Below are positions 1-14,410 of a DNA stretch of 64,000 nt, piece after piece. The notes under the pieces are model-generated. The model was not told the origin of the DNA and made no database searches. It worked only from the letters and a program-made list of their open reading frames with translations. The stretch is from contig NW_027196472.1 in assembly GCF_038502225.1 (NCBI RefSeq), positions 1 to 64,000 on the forward strand, written 5' to 3'. The position numbers and the translations under genes are program-made. The stretch's first letter is position 1. Each line of letters opens with the position of its first letter. The DNA comes from Cherax quadricarinatus. Its lineage: Eukaryota; Arthropoda; Malacostraca; Decapoda; Parastacidae.

Positions 1-2796
<2,796 letters not shown>

Positions 2797-2928
2797 CATT
2801 AAAACGTACTGAAAAAAAAATCTTCCTTGTTTACATATTTATGCTGGAAAAGTGTTGCCAGAAGCTGAGGTGAGAGAACACCTGAGGGATCAATATTGTT
2901 AGTGTAGGGTTTATATCTGGCAACACTG
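2797..2928. other. Short non-repetitive spacer with a 12-bp inverted repeat
   Basis: About 130 bp of AT-rich sequence with no coding potential that I can see. It holds a perfect inverted pair, AGTGTTGCCAGA at 2851-2862 and TCTGGCAACACT at 2916-2927, separated by 53 bp. The right arm lies at the start of the 20-bp array. The same GGCAACACTG word forms the core of the arrays at 53.5-58.4 kb. Confidence 0.75.
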
Positions 2929-5900
2929 TAACACCTACCCCAGTACTGTTAGTACCTCCCTAGTACTGTTAGTACCTCCCTAGTACTGCCAACACCTACC
3001 CCAGTACTGTTAGTACCTCCCTAGTACTGCCAGTACCTCCCCAGTACTGCCAGTACCTCCCCAGTACTGTCAGTACCTCCCCAGTACTGCCAGCACTTCC
3101 CCAGTACTGCCAGTACCTCCCTAGTACTGCCAGTACCTCCCCAGTACTGTCAGTACCTCCCTAGTACTGCCAGCACTTCCCCAGTACTGCCAGTACCTCC
3201 CCAGTACTGCCAGCACTTCCCCAGTACTGCCAGTACCTCCCCAGTACTGCCAGTACCTCCCCAGTACTGTCAGTACCTCCCCAGTACTGTCAGTACCTCC
3301 CAAGTACTGCCAGTACCTCCCCAGTACTGCCAGTACCTCCCTAGTACTGCCAACACCTTCCCAGTACTGCCAGTACCTCCCTAGTACTGCCAACACCTCC
3401 CCAGTACTGCCAGCACCTCCCCAGTACTGCCAACACCTCCCCAGTACTGCCAGTACCTCCCTAGTACTGCCAACACCTCTCCAGTACTGCCAGTACCTCC
3501 CTAGTACTGCCAACACCTCCCCAGTACTGCCAGTACCTCCCTAGTACTGCCAACACCTCCCCAGTACTGCCAGTACCTCCCTAGTACTGCCAACACCTCC
3601 CCAGTACTGCCAGTACCTCCCTAGTACTGCCAACACCTTCCCAGTACTGCCAGCTCCTCCCCAGTACTGCCAGTACCTCCCTAGTACTGCCAACACCTTC
3701 CCAGTACTGCCAGCACCTCCTCAGTACTGCCAGCACCTCCCCAGTACTCCCAACTCCTCCCCAGTACTGCCAGCACCTCCCCAGTACTGCCAACTCCTCC
3801 CCAGTACAGCCAGCACCTCCCCAGTACTGCCAGCACCTACCCAGTACTGCCAGTACCTCCCTAGTACTGCCAACATCTCCCTAGTACTGCCAACACCTCC
3901 CCAGTACTGCCAGCACCTCCCCAGTACTGCCAGCACCTCCTTAGTACTGCCAACACCTCCCCAGTACTGCCAACACCTCTCCAGTACTGTCAGTACCTCC
4001 CAAGTACTGCCAACACCTACCCCAGTACTGCCAGCACGTCCAGAGTACTGCCAGCACCTTCCCAGTACTGCCAACACCTCCCCAGTACTGCCAACACCTC
4101 CCCAGTACTGCCAGCACCTCCCCAGTACTGCCAGCACATCCCCAGTACTGCCAGCACCTACCCAGTACTGCCATCACCTCCCCAGTACTGCCAACACCTC
4201 CCCAGTACTGCAAATACCTCCCCAGTACTGCCAACACCTCCAGTGTACTGCCAACACCTCCCCAGTACTGCCAGCACCTCCCCAGTACTGCTAGCACCTC
4301 TCCAGTACTGCCAACACCTCCCCAGTACTGCCAGCACCTCCCCAGTACTGCCAACACCTCCCCAATACTGCCAGCACCTCCCCAGTACTGCCAACACCTC
4401 TCCAGTACAGCAAGCCCCTCCCCAGTACTGCCAGCACCTCCCCAGTACTGCCAACACGTCCCCAGTACTGCCAACACCTCCCCAGTACTGCCAACACCTC
4501 CCCAGTACTGACAGCACCTCCCCAGTACTGCCAGCACCTCCATAGTACTGCCAACACCTCCCCAGTACTGCCAACACCTCCCCAGTACTGCCAACACCTC
4601 CCCAGTACTGCCAGCACCTCCCCAGTACTGCCAGAACATCCACAGTACTGTCAGCACCTCCCCAGTACTGCTAGCACCTCTCCAGTACTGCCAACACCTC
4701 CCCAGTACTGCCAGCACCTCCCCAGTACTGCCAACCCCTCCCCAATACTGCCAGCACCTCCCCAGTACTGCCAACACCTCTCCAGTACAGCAAGCCCCTC
4801 CCCAGTACTGCCAACACCTCCACAGTACTGCCAACACCTCCCCAGTACTGCCAACACCTCCCCAGTACTGCCAACACCTCCCCAGTACTGCCAGCACCTC
4901 CCCAGTACTGCCAGAACATCCACAGTACTGCCAGCACCTCCACAGTACTGCCAACACCTCCCCAGTACTGCCAACACCTCCCCAGTACTGCCAACACCTC
5001 CCCAGTACTGCCAGCACATCCCCAGTACTGCCAGAACATCCACAGTACTGTCAGCACCTCCCTAGTACTGCCAGCACCTCCCCAGTACTGCCAACACCTC
5101 CCCAGTACTGCCAGCACCTCCTCAGTACTGCCAACACCTCCCCAGTACTACCAGCACCTCCCCAGTACTGCCAACACCTCGACTGTACTGCCAACACCTC
5201 CCCAGTACTGCCAACACCTTCCCAGTTCTGCCAACACCTCCCCAGTACTGTCAGCACCTCCCTAGTACTGCCAGCACCTCCCCAGTACTGCCAGCACCTC
5301 CCCAGAACTGCCAGCACCTCCCCAGTACAGCCAGCACCTTCCCAGTACTGCCAAGACGTCCCCAGTACTGCCAGCACCTCCCCAGTACTGCCAACACATC
5401 CACTGTACTGCCAACACCTCCCCAGTACTGCCAACACCTCCACTGTACTGTCAACACCTCCCCAGTACTGCCCACATCTCCCCAGTACTGCCAACACCTC
5501 CACTGTACTACCAACACCTCCCCAGTACTGCCAACACCTCCCCAGTAATGCCAACACCTCCCCAGTACTGCCAACACCTCCACTGTACTGCCAACACCTC
5601 TTTAGTACTGTCAACACCTCCACTGTACTGCCAACACCTCCCCAGTACTGCCAGCACCTCCCCAGTACTGCCAACACCTCACCAGTACTGCCAGCACCTC
5701 CCCAGTACTGCCAGCACCTCCACAGTAATGCCAACACCTCCACAGTACTGCCAGCACCTCCCCAGTACTGCCAACACCTCCACAGTACTGCCAGCACCTC
5801 CCCAGTACTGCCAACACCTCCCCAGTACTGCCAACACCTCCACAGTACTGCCAGCACCTCCCCAGTACTGTCAACACCTCCCCATTACTGCCAGCCTTTC

Positions 5901-8180
5901 CCCAGTACTGCCAGCACCTCCCCAGTAATGCCAACACATCCACAGTACTGCCAGCACCTCCCCAGTACTGCCAACACCTCCACAGTACTGCCAACTCCTC
6001 CCCAGTACTGCCAGCACCTCCCCAGTTCTGCCAACACTTCCCCAGTACTGCCAGCACCTCCCCAGTACTGCCAACACCTTCCCAGAACTGCCAACACCTC
6101 CCCAGTACTGCCAACACCTCCACTGTACTGCCAACACCTCTCCAGTACTGTCAACACCTCCACTGTACTGCCAACACCTCCCCAGTACTGCCAACACCTC
6201 CACAGTACTGCCAGCACCTCCCCAGTACTGCCAACACCTCCCCAGTACTGCCAGCACCTCCCCAGTACTGCCAGCACCTCCCCAGTAATGCCAACACCTC
6301 CACAGTACTGCCAGCACCTCCCCAGTACTGCAAACACCTCCACAGTACTGCCAACTCCTCCCCAGTACTGCCAGCACCTCCCCAGTTCTGCCAACACCTC
6401 CCCAGAACTGCCAACACCTCCCCAGTACTGCCAACACCTCCACTGTACTGCCAACACCTCTCCAGTACTGTCAACACCTCCACTGTACTGCCAACACCTC
6501 CCCAGTACTGCCAGCACCTCCCCAGTACTGCGAACACCTCCCCAGTACTGCCAGCACCTCCCCAGTACTGCCAGCACCTACCCAGTAATGCCAACACCTC
6601 CACAGTACTGCCAGCACCTCCCCAGTACTGCCAACACCTCCACAGTACTGCCAGCACCTCCCCAGTACTGCCAACACCTCCCCAGTACTGCCAGCACCTC
6701 CCCAGTACTGCCAGCACCTCCCCAGTAATGCCAACACCTTCACAGTACTGCCAGCACCTCCCAAGTACTGCCAACACCTCCGCAGTACTGCCAACTCCTC
6801 CCCAGTACTGCCAGCACCTCTCCATTTCTGCCAACACTTCTCCAGTACTGCCAGCACCTCCCCAGTACTGCCAGTACCTCCCCAGTACTGCCAGCACCTC
6901 CCCAGTACTGCCAGCACCTCCCCAGTACTGCTAGCACCGCCACAGTACTGCCAGCACCTCCTCAGTACTGTCAACACCTCCCCAGTACTGCCAACACCTC
7001 CCAAGAACTGCCAGCACCTCCCCAGTACTGCCAACACCTCCCCAGTACTGCCAACACCTCCCCAGTACTGCCAGCACCTCCCCAGTACTGTCAACACCTC
7101 CCCAGTACTGCCAGCACCTCCCCAGTACTGCCAGCACCTCCCCAGTACTGCCAGCATCTCCCCAGTACTGTCAACACCTCCCCAGTACTGCCAACACCTC
7201 CCCAGTACTGCCAGCACCTCTCCAGTACTGCCAACACCTCCCCAATACTGCCAACACCTCCCCAGTACTGCCAGCACCTCTTCAGCACATCCAACACCTC
7301 CCAACTGCTGCCAGCACCTCCCCAGTACTGCCAACACATCCACTGTACTGCCAACACTTCCCCAGTACTGCCAACACCTCCACTGTACTGCCAACACCTC
7401 CCCAGTACTGCCAACATCTCCCCAGTACTGTCAACACCTCCACTGTACTGCCAACACCTCCCCAGTACTGCCAACACCTCCCCAGTACTGCCAACACCTC
7501 CCCAGTACTGCCAACACCTCCACTGTACTGCCAACACCTCTCCAGTACTGTCAACACCTCCACTGTACTGCCAACACCTCCCCAGTACTGCCAGCACCTC
7601 CCCAGTACTGCCAACACCTCCCCAGTACTGCCAGCACCTCCTCAGTACTGCCAGCACCTCCCCAGTAATGCCAACACCTCCACAGTACTGCCAGCACCTC
7701 CCCAGTACTGCCAACACCTCCCCAGTATTGCCAGCACCTCCCCAGTACTGCCAGCACCTCCCCAGTACTGCCAGCACCTCCCCAGTACTGCCAGCACCTC
7801 CCCAGTACTGCCAGCACCTCCCCAGTACTGCCAGCACCTCCCCAGTACTGCCAGCACCTCCCCAGTACTGCCAGCACCTCCCCAGTACTGCCAGCACCTC
7901 CCCAGTACTGCCAGCACCTCCCCAGTACTGCCAGCACCTCCCCAGTACTGCCAGCACCTCCCCAGTACTGCCAGCACCTCCCCAGTACTGCCAGCACCTC
8001 CCCAGTACTGCCAGCACCTCCCCAGTACTGCCAGCACCTCCCCAGTACTGCCAGCACCTCCCCAGTACTGCCAGCACCTCCCCAGTACTGCCAGCACCTC
8101 CCCAGTACTGCCAGCACCTCCCCAGTACTGCCAGCACCTCCCCAGTACTGCCAGCACCTCCCCAGTACTGCCAGCACCTT
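2929..8180. repeat. 20-bp minisatellite, about 262 copies
   Basis: Consensus unit CCAGTACTGCCARCACCTCC (20 bp), almost without indels. Its left third is rich in CTAGTACTGCCAGTACCTCC-type variants, the middle in CACTGTACTG, CCAACTCC and AGTAATG variants, and the last 440 bp is a single perfect version. Each unit carries the 8-bp palindrome CAGTACTG. Because 20 is not a multiple of 3 and no frame contains a stop on the minus strand, long frames encode a 20-residue repeat (minus strand, for example VLAVLGRCWQYWGG); there is no start context or bias arguing that this is translated. Blocks recur at offsets of 360 and 440 bp, which indicates higher-order duplication. Confidence 0.97.
7741..8180. 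repeat. Perfectly homogenised terminal block of the 20-bp array (22 copies)
   Basis: From 7741 every 20-bp unit is identical (CCCAGTACTGCCAGCACCTC) until the last base at 8180, which differs where the SINE tail begins. The unit just before it (7721-7740) has one substitution. The neighbouring several kb carry a variant in nearly every second unit, so this block looks like a very recent expansion at the array edge. Confidence 0.93.
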
Positions 8181-8290
8181 GTTGTTGTTATTATTCTCTC
8201 AGTGTCCTTCCCTTAAACAAACCATAACACGGGCGGGGCTAGAACCCGCGGTCACAGAGTCATTATACTCCAGACCGTCGCGTGCTGGTA
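8181..8290 (-). mobile_element. 5'-truncated tRNA-derived SINE
   Basis: Read on the minus strand, 8255-8223 contains a B-box-like stretch (GGGTTCTAGCCCCG) within a tRNA T-arm-like context, followed by TGGTTTG and a 3' tail of AATAATAACAACAAC that ends exactly at 8181. Known: tRNA-derived SINEs carry A and B boxes for RNA polymerase III and end in short microsatellite tails. The A-box half is missing: the element is cut at about 8285-8290, where the GGT/AGT triplet array starts. It is not a functional tRNA gene, since the acceptor and D arms are absent. The parent tRNA cannot be named. Confidence 0.75.
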
Positions 8291-9127
8291 GTTGTTGTAG
8301 CACTGGTAGTAGTGGTAGTACTGGTAGAGCTGGTATTACTTGTAGTACTGGTAATAGTGGTAGTACTGGTAGTAGTGGTAGTACTGGTAGTACTGGTAGT
8401 AGTGGTAGCAGCAGGAGTGGTTGTTGTGGTAGTACTGGTAGTAGTGGTAGCAGCAGGAGTGGTTGTTGTGGTAGTACTGGTAGTAGTGGTAGCAGCAGGA
8501 GTGGTTGTTGTGGTAGTACTGGTAGTAGTGGTAGTACTGTTAGTAGTGGTAGTACTTGTAGTGCTGGTAGTTGTGGTAGTACTGGTAGTAGTGGTGGTAG
8601 TGGTAGTACTGGTAGTAGTGGTAGTACTGGTAGTACTGGTAGTAGTGGTAGCAGCAGGAGTGGTTGTTGTGGTAGTACTGGTAGTAGTGGTAGCAGCAGG
8701 AGTGGTTGTTGTGGTAGTACTGGTAGTAGTGGTAGTAGTGGTAGTACTGGTAGTAGTGGTAGTAGTGGTAGTACTGGTAGTGCTGGTATTACTGGTAGTA
8801 CTGGTAATAGTGGTAGTACTGGTAGTAGTGGTAGTACTGGTAGAAGTGGTAGTACTGGTAGTGATAGTACTTGTAGTACTGGCATTTGTGGTAGTACTGG
8901 TAGAAGTGGTAGTACTGGTAGTAGTGGTAGTACTTGTAGTACTGGTAGTTGTGGTCGTACTGGTAGTTGTGGTAGTACTGGTAGTTGTGGTCGTACTGGT
9001 AGTAGTGGTAGTACTGGTAGTAGTGGTATTACTGGTAGTAGTGGTAGTAGTGGCAGTTGTGGTAGTAGTGGTAGCAGTGGTAGTTGTAGTATTAGTAGTG
9101 GTAGTTGTGGTAGTAGTAGTAGTAGTT
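8291..9127. repeat. Complex GGT/AGT/ACT triplet array with 42-bp higher-order units
   Basis: Trinucleotide-phased sequence made of GGT, AGT, ACT, TGT and AGC triplets. A 14-triplet (42-bp) unit containing AGCAGCAGGAGTGGTTGTTG occurs three times in a row from about 8404 and twice more from about 8646. The triplet phase is kept throughout, so all frames are open (Ser-Gly, Val, or Leu/Pro-rich on the minus strand), but composition is pure repeat. Confidence 0.9.
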
Positions 9128-10212
9128 AGTCGTAGTTGTGGTAATAGTAGTGGTAGTAGTGGCAGTTGTGGTAGTAGTGGTAGTAGTGATAGTAGTAGTG
9201 GTAGTAGCAGTAGTAGTAGCGGTAGTTGTGGTAATAGTAGTGGTAGTAGTGATAGTAGTAGTGGTAGTAGTAGTAGTAGTAGTGGTAGTAGCAGTAGTAG
9301 TAGCGGTAGTTGTGGTAATAGTAGTGGTAGTAGTGATAGTAGTAGTGGTAGTAGTAGTAGTAGTAGTGGTAGTAGTAGTAGTAGTAGTGGTAGTAGTAGT
9401 AGTAGTAGTGGTAGTAGTAGTAGTAGTAGTAGTGGTAGTAGTAGTAGTAGTAGTGGTAGTAGTAGTAGTAGTAGTGGTAGTAGTAGTAGTAGTAGTGGTA
9501 GTAGTAGTAGTAGTAGTAGTGGTAGTAGTAGTAGTAGTAGTGGTAGTAGTAGTAGTAGTAGTGGTAGTAGTAGTAGTAGTAGTAGTGGTAGTAGTAGTAG
9601 TAGTAGTGGTAGTAGTAGTAGTGGTAGTAGTAGTAGTAGTAGTGGTAGTAGTAGTAGTAGTAGTAGTGGTAGTAGTAGTAGTGGTAGTAGTAGTAGTAGT
9701 AGGGGTAGTAGTAGTAGTAGTAGTGGTAGTAGTAGTAGTAGTAGAAGTGGTACTAGTAGTAGTAGTAGAAGTGGTACTAGTAGTAGTAGTGGTAGTGGTA
9801 GTAGTAGTAGTAGTAGTAGTAGAAGTGGTAGTAGTAGTAGTAGTAGTGGTAGTAGTAGTAGTAGTAGTGGTAGTAGTAGTAGTAGTAGTAGTGGTAGTAG
9901 TAGTAGTAGTAGTGGTAGTAGTAGTAGTGGTAGTAGTAGTAGTAGTAGTGGTAGTAGTAGTAGTAGTAGTAGTGGTAGTAGTAGTAGTGGTAGTAGTAGT
10001 AGTAGTAGTGGTAGTAGTAGTAGTAGTAGTGGTAGTAGTAGTAGTAGTAGAAGTGGTACTAGTAGTAGTAGTAGAAGTGGTACTAGTAGTAGTAGTGGTA
10101 GTGGTAGTAGTAGTAGTAGTAGTAGTAGAAGTGGTACTAGTAGTAGTAGTGGTAGTGGTAGTAGTAGTAGTAGTAGTAGTAGAAGTGGTACTAGTAGTAG
10201 TAGTGGTAGTGG
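9128..10212. repeat. (AGT)n microsatellite with regular GGT interruptions
   Basis: Runs of AGT triplets punctuated by GGT every 4-8 triplets. Near the right end AGAAGTGGTACT markers appear. The marker at about 9743 and its surroundings recur at about 10049, a 306-bp duplication. The last 150 bp consist of three 51-bp units (17 triplets). The array ends at about 10212, where it grades into AACAATAGTATTAATAAC. Confidence 0.93.
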
Positions 10213-10438
10213 TAACAATAGTATTAATAACAAGAGTCGTTACAAACATGTCAATAATAAACACACAACTATAAACACTGAAAGCCACTGTTGATAGTCC
10301 CACTTGAAGACGTCAGAGCATCGCTTAGAGAGGACTCGCTTAAGAGCATTACAGCACCTCAACTGTTATCCGATGCTCGCCTGTTTTAACCCACGATTTA
10401 TTGTCTTTACGGTTAAGTGGAGAAGGTAGGCGATTATC
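10213..10438. other. Non-repetitive spacer, nothing recognised
   Basis: About 225 bp of ordinary-looking sequence between two arrays. I see no open frame of note, no RT motif, no tRNA-like fold and no clear terminal repeats. Confidence 0.6.
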
Positions 10439-13400
10439 CTCTTGCAGCAGGAGGTATCTGGGAGAGGTTGTGATCCTCTCCTTGTAGGAGGTATCTGGGA
10501 GAGGTTGTGATCCTCTCCTTGTAGGAAGTATCTGGGAGAGGTTGTGATCCTCTCCTTGTAGGAAGTATCTGGGAGAGGTTGTGATCCTCTCCTTGTAGGA
10601 AGTATCTGGGAGAGGTTGTGATTCTCTCCTTGTAGGAGGTATCTGGGAGAGGTTGTGATTCTCTCCTTGTAGGAAGTATCTGGGAGAGGTTGTGATCCTC
10701 TCCTTGTAGGAAGTATCTGGGAGAGGTTGTGATTCTCTCCTTGTAGGAGGTATCTGGGAGAGGTTGTGATCCTCTCCTTGTAGGAAGTATCTGGGAGAGG
10801 TTGTGATCCTCTCCTTGTAGGAAGTATCTGGGAGAGGTTGTGATCCTCTCCTTGTAGGAAGTATCTGGGAGAGGTTGTGATTCTCTCCTTGTAGGAGGTA
10901 TCTGGGAGAGGTTGTGATTCTCTCCTTGTAGGAAGTATCTGGGAGAGGTTGTGATCCTCTCCTTGTAGGAAGTATCTGGGAGAGGTTGTGATCCTCTCCT
11001 TGTAGGAAGTATCTGGGAGAGGTTGTGATCCTCTCCTTGTAGGAAGTATCTGGGAGAGGTTGTGATTCTCTCCTTGTAGGAGGTATCTGGGAGAGGTTGT
11101 GATTCTCTCCTTGTAGGAAGTATCTGGGAGAGGTTGTGATCCTCTCCTTGTAGGAAGTATCTGGGAGAGGTTGTGATCCTCTCCTTGTAGGAAGTATCTG
11201 GGAGAGGTTGTGATCCTCTCCTTGTAGGAGGTATCTGGGAGAGGTTGTGATCCTCTCCTTGTAGGAAGTATCTGGGAGAGGTTGTGATTCTCTCCTTGTA
11301 GGAGGTATCTGGGAGAGGTTGTGATTCTCTCCTTGTAGGAAGTATCTGGGAGAGGTTGTGATCCTCTCCTTGTAGGAAGTATCTGGGAGAGGTTGTGATC
11401 CTCTCCTTGTAGGAAGTATCTGGGAGAGGTTGTGATCCTCTCCTTGTAGGAAGTATCTGGGAGAGGTTGTGATTCTCTCCTTGTAGGAGGTATCTGGGAG
11501 AGGTTGTGATTCTCTCCTTGTAGGAAGTATCTGGGAGAGGTTGTGATCCTCTCCTTGTAGGAAGTATCTGGGAGAGGTTGTGATTCTCTCCTTGTAGGAA
11601 GTATCTGGGAGAGGTTGTGATCCTCTCCTTGTAGGAAGTATCTGGGAGAGGTTGTGATCCTCTCCTTGTAGGAAGTATCTGGGAGAGGTTGTGATCCTCT
11701 CCTTGTAGGAAGTATCTGGGAGAGGTTGTGATCCTCTCCTTGTAGGAAGTATCTGGGAGAGGTTGTGATTCTCTCCTTGTAGGAAGTATCTGGGAGAGGT
11801 TGTGATCCTCTCCTTGTAGGAAGTATCTGGGAGAGGTTGTGATCCTCTCCTTGTAGGAAGTATCTGGGAGAGGTTGTGATCCTCTCCTTGTAGGAAGTAT
11901 CTGGGAGAGGTTGTGATCCTCTCCTTGTAGGAAGTATCTGGGAGAGGTTGTGATTCTCTCCTTGTAGGAGGTATCTGGGAGAGGTTGTGATTCTCTCCTT
12001 GTAGGAAGTATCTGGGAGAGGTTGTGATTCTCTCCTTGTAGGAAGTATCTGGGAGAGGTTGTGATCCTCTCCTTGTAGGAAGTATCTGGGAGAGGTTGTG
12101 ATTCTCTCCTTGTAGGAAGTATCTGGGAGAGGTTGTGATCCTCTCCTTGTAGGAAGTATCTGGGAGAGGTTGTGATTCTCTCCTTGTAGGAAGTATCTGG
12201 GAGAGGTTGTGATTCTCTCCTTGTAGGAAGTATCTGGGAGAGGTTGTGATCCTCTCCTTGTAGGAAGTATCTGGGAGAGGTTGTGATTCTCTCCTTGTAG
12301 GAAGTATCTGGGAGAGGTTGTGATTCTCTCCTTGTAGGAAGTATCTGGGAGAGGTTGTGATTCTCTCCTTGTAGGAAGTATCTGGGAGAGGTTGTGATCC
12401 TCTCCTTGTAGGAAGTATCTGGGAGAGGTTGTGATTCTCTCCTTGTAGGAAGTATCTGGGAGAGGTTGTGATTCTCTCCTTGTAGGAAGTATCTGGGAGA
12501 GGTTGTGATTCTCTCCTTGTAGGAAGTATCTGGGAGAGGTTGTGATCCTCTCCTTGTAGGAAGTATCTGGGAGAGGTTGTGATCCTCTCCTTGTAGGAAG
12601 TATCTAGGAGAGGTTGTGATCCTCTCCTTGTAGGAAGTATCTGGGAGAGGTTGTGATCCTCTCCTTGTAGGAAGTATCTGGGAGAGGTTGTGATCCTCTC
12701 CTTGTAGGAAGTATCTGGGAGAGGTTGTGATCCTCTCCTTGTAGGAAGTATCTGGGAGAGGTTGTGATCCTCTCCTTGTAGGAAGTATCTGGGAGAGGTT
12801 GTGATCCTCTCCTTGTAGGAAGTATCTAGGAGAGGTTGTGATCCTCTCCTTGTAGGAAGTATCTGGGAGAGGTTGTGATCCTCTCCTTGTAGGAAGTATC
12901 TGGGAGAGGTTGTGATCCTCTCCTTGTAGGAAGTATCTGGGAGAGGTTGTGATCCTCTCCTTGTAGGAAGTATCTGGGAGAGGTTGTGATCCTCTCCTTG
13001 TAGGAGGTATCTGGGAGAGGTTGTGATCCTCTCCTTGTAGGAAGTATCTGGGAGAGGTTGTGATCCTCTCCTTGTAGGAAGTATCTGGGAGAGGTTGTGA
13101 TCCTCTCCTTGTAGGAAGTATCTGGGAGAGGTTGTGATCCTCTCCTTGTAGGAAGTATCTAGGAGAGGTTGTGATCCTCTCCTTGTAGGAAGTATCTGGG
13201 AGAGGTTGTGATCCTCTCCTTGTAGGAAGTATCTGGGAGAGGTTGTGATCCTCTCCTTGTAGGAAGTATCTGGGAGAGGTTGTGATCCTCTCCTTGTAGG
13301 AAGTATCTGGGAGAGGTTGTGATCCTCTCCTTGTAGGAAGTATCTGGGAGAGGTTGTGATCCTCTCCTTGTAGGAAGTATCTGGGAGAGGTTGTGATCCT

Positions 13401-13711
13401 CTCCTTGTAGGAAGTATCTGGGAGAGGTTGTGATTCTCTCCTTGTAGGAGGTATCTGGGAGAGGTTGTGATCCTCTCCTTGTAGGAAGTATCTGGGAGAG
13501 GTTGTGATCCTCTCCTTGTAGGAGGTATCTGGGAGAGGTTGTGATCCTCTCCTTGTAGGAAGTATCTGGGAGAGGTTGTGATCCTCTCCTTGTAGGAGGT
13601 ATCTGGGAGAGGTTGTGATCCTCTCCTTGTAGGAAGTATCTGGGAGAGGTTGTGATCCTCTCCTTGTAGGAAGTATCTGGGAGAGGTTGTGATCCTCTTT
13701 TTGTAGGATCT
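10439..13711. repeat. 37-bp minisatellite, 88 copies, with a hairpin in each unit
   Basis: The spacing between the first and last GTATCTGG landmarks (10454 and 13673) is exactly 87 x 37 bp, so there is no net indel in 3.2 kb. Each unit contains an inverted repeat with arms GGAGAGG and CCTCTCC around a 7-nt loop; units with GATTCTCTCC lose the innermost pair and keep six. Units also alternate GTAGGAAG/GTAGGAGG, and three have CTAGGAG. The minus strand is stop-free and would encode a 37-residue repeat (starting ERITTSPRYFLQGEDHN) for over 1100 codons. I regard this as a by-product of 37 not being divisible by 3 with a stop-free unit. Confidence 0.97.
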
Positions 13712-13724
13712 GAACCTCATATTG

Positions 13725-13848
<124 letters not shown>

Positions 13849-13869
13849 GATGGCAGAATGATGTCTTCA

Positions 13870-14205
13870 CGAGGGATTGGATCTTCTATGTAAGAGGATT
13901 GGATTCTTTATATAAAAGCTTTGGATCCCTTATAGAAGAAGATTGAATTCTTTGCGTAAGAAGATTCGATCCTTTATGAGGACTGGATCCTTATTTAAGA
14001 GGATTGGATCCTTTATGTAAGTGGATTGGATCATTTATATAGGAATATTGGATCTTTTATATAGGAGGATTGGATCCTTTATGTAAGAGGATTGGATCTT
14101 TGATAAGAGGATTGGATCCTTTATGTAAGAGGATTGGATCCTTTATATAAGAGGATTGGATCCTTTATGTAATAGGATTGGATCCTTTGTATAAGAGGGC
14201 TGGAT
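13870..14205. repeat. Degenerate 22-bp minisatellite (about 15 copies)
   Basis: The best copies (14105-14190) repeat at 22 bp with the core AAGAGGATTGGATCCTTTAT, which holds the GGATCC palindrome. Copies further left are increasingly diverged and include indels. This array is clearly older or less homogenised than its neighbours. Confidence 0.88.
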
Positions 14206-14410
14206 CATACGTTTCTCCCGTGAGCAAATGTTGCAATTATATGCTGGACATTTAGCGGATCGAGGCTTGTACGACGCATCGCACCGTTGGTGGCGTCGCA
14301 TCCACCGCAGCCGCAAGAACCGCAGCCGCAAGAACCGCAGCCGTAGGTGTGAACGATCGCGGTCCTGTTAACTCTGTGAGAATGATCTGTCCGGCTCTGT
14401 TGGCCCATTC
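14206..14410. other. Spacer with a 15-bp GC-rich triplication and a hairpin
   Basis: Mostly unique sequence. CCGCAGCCGCAAGAA is repeated about 2.7 times at 14305-14345. Just before it, 14272-14298 can fold: CGACGC pairs with GCGTCG and CACC with GGTG, with a GTT loop and a 4-nt bulge. No gene is supported here. Confidence 0.6.

Noticed and set aside
2929..8180. CRISPR-like array
   Set aside because: Direct head-to-tail 20-bp units without unique spacers and no cas genes; the window is eukaryotic. The same applies to every other array here.
8223..8285. Functional tRNA gene on the minus strand
   Set aside because: Only the B-box and T-arm-like part is present; the A box and 5' acceptor half are missing and a SINE-type tail follows.
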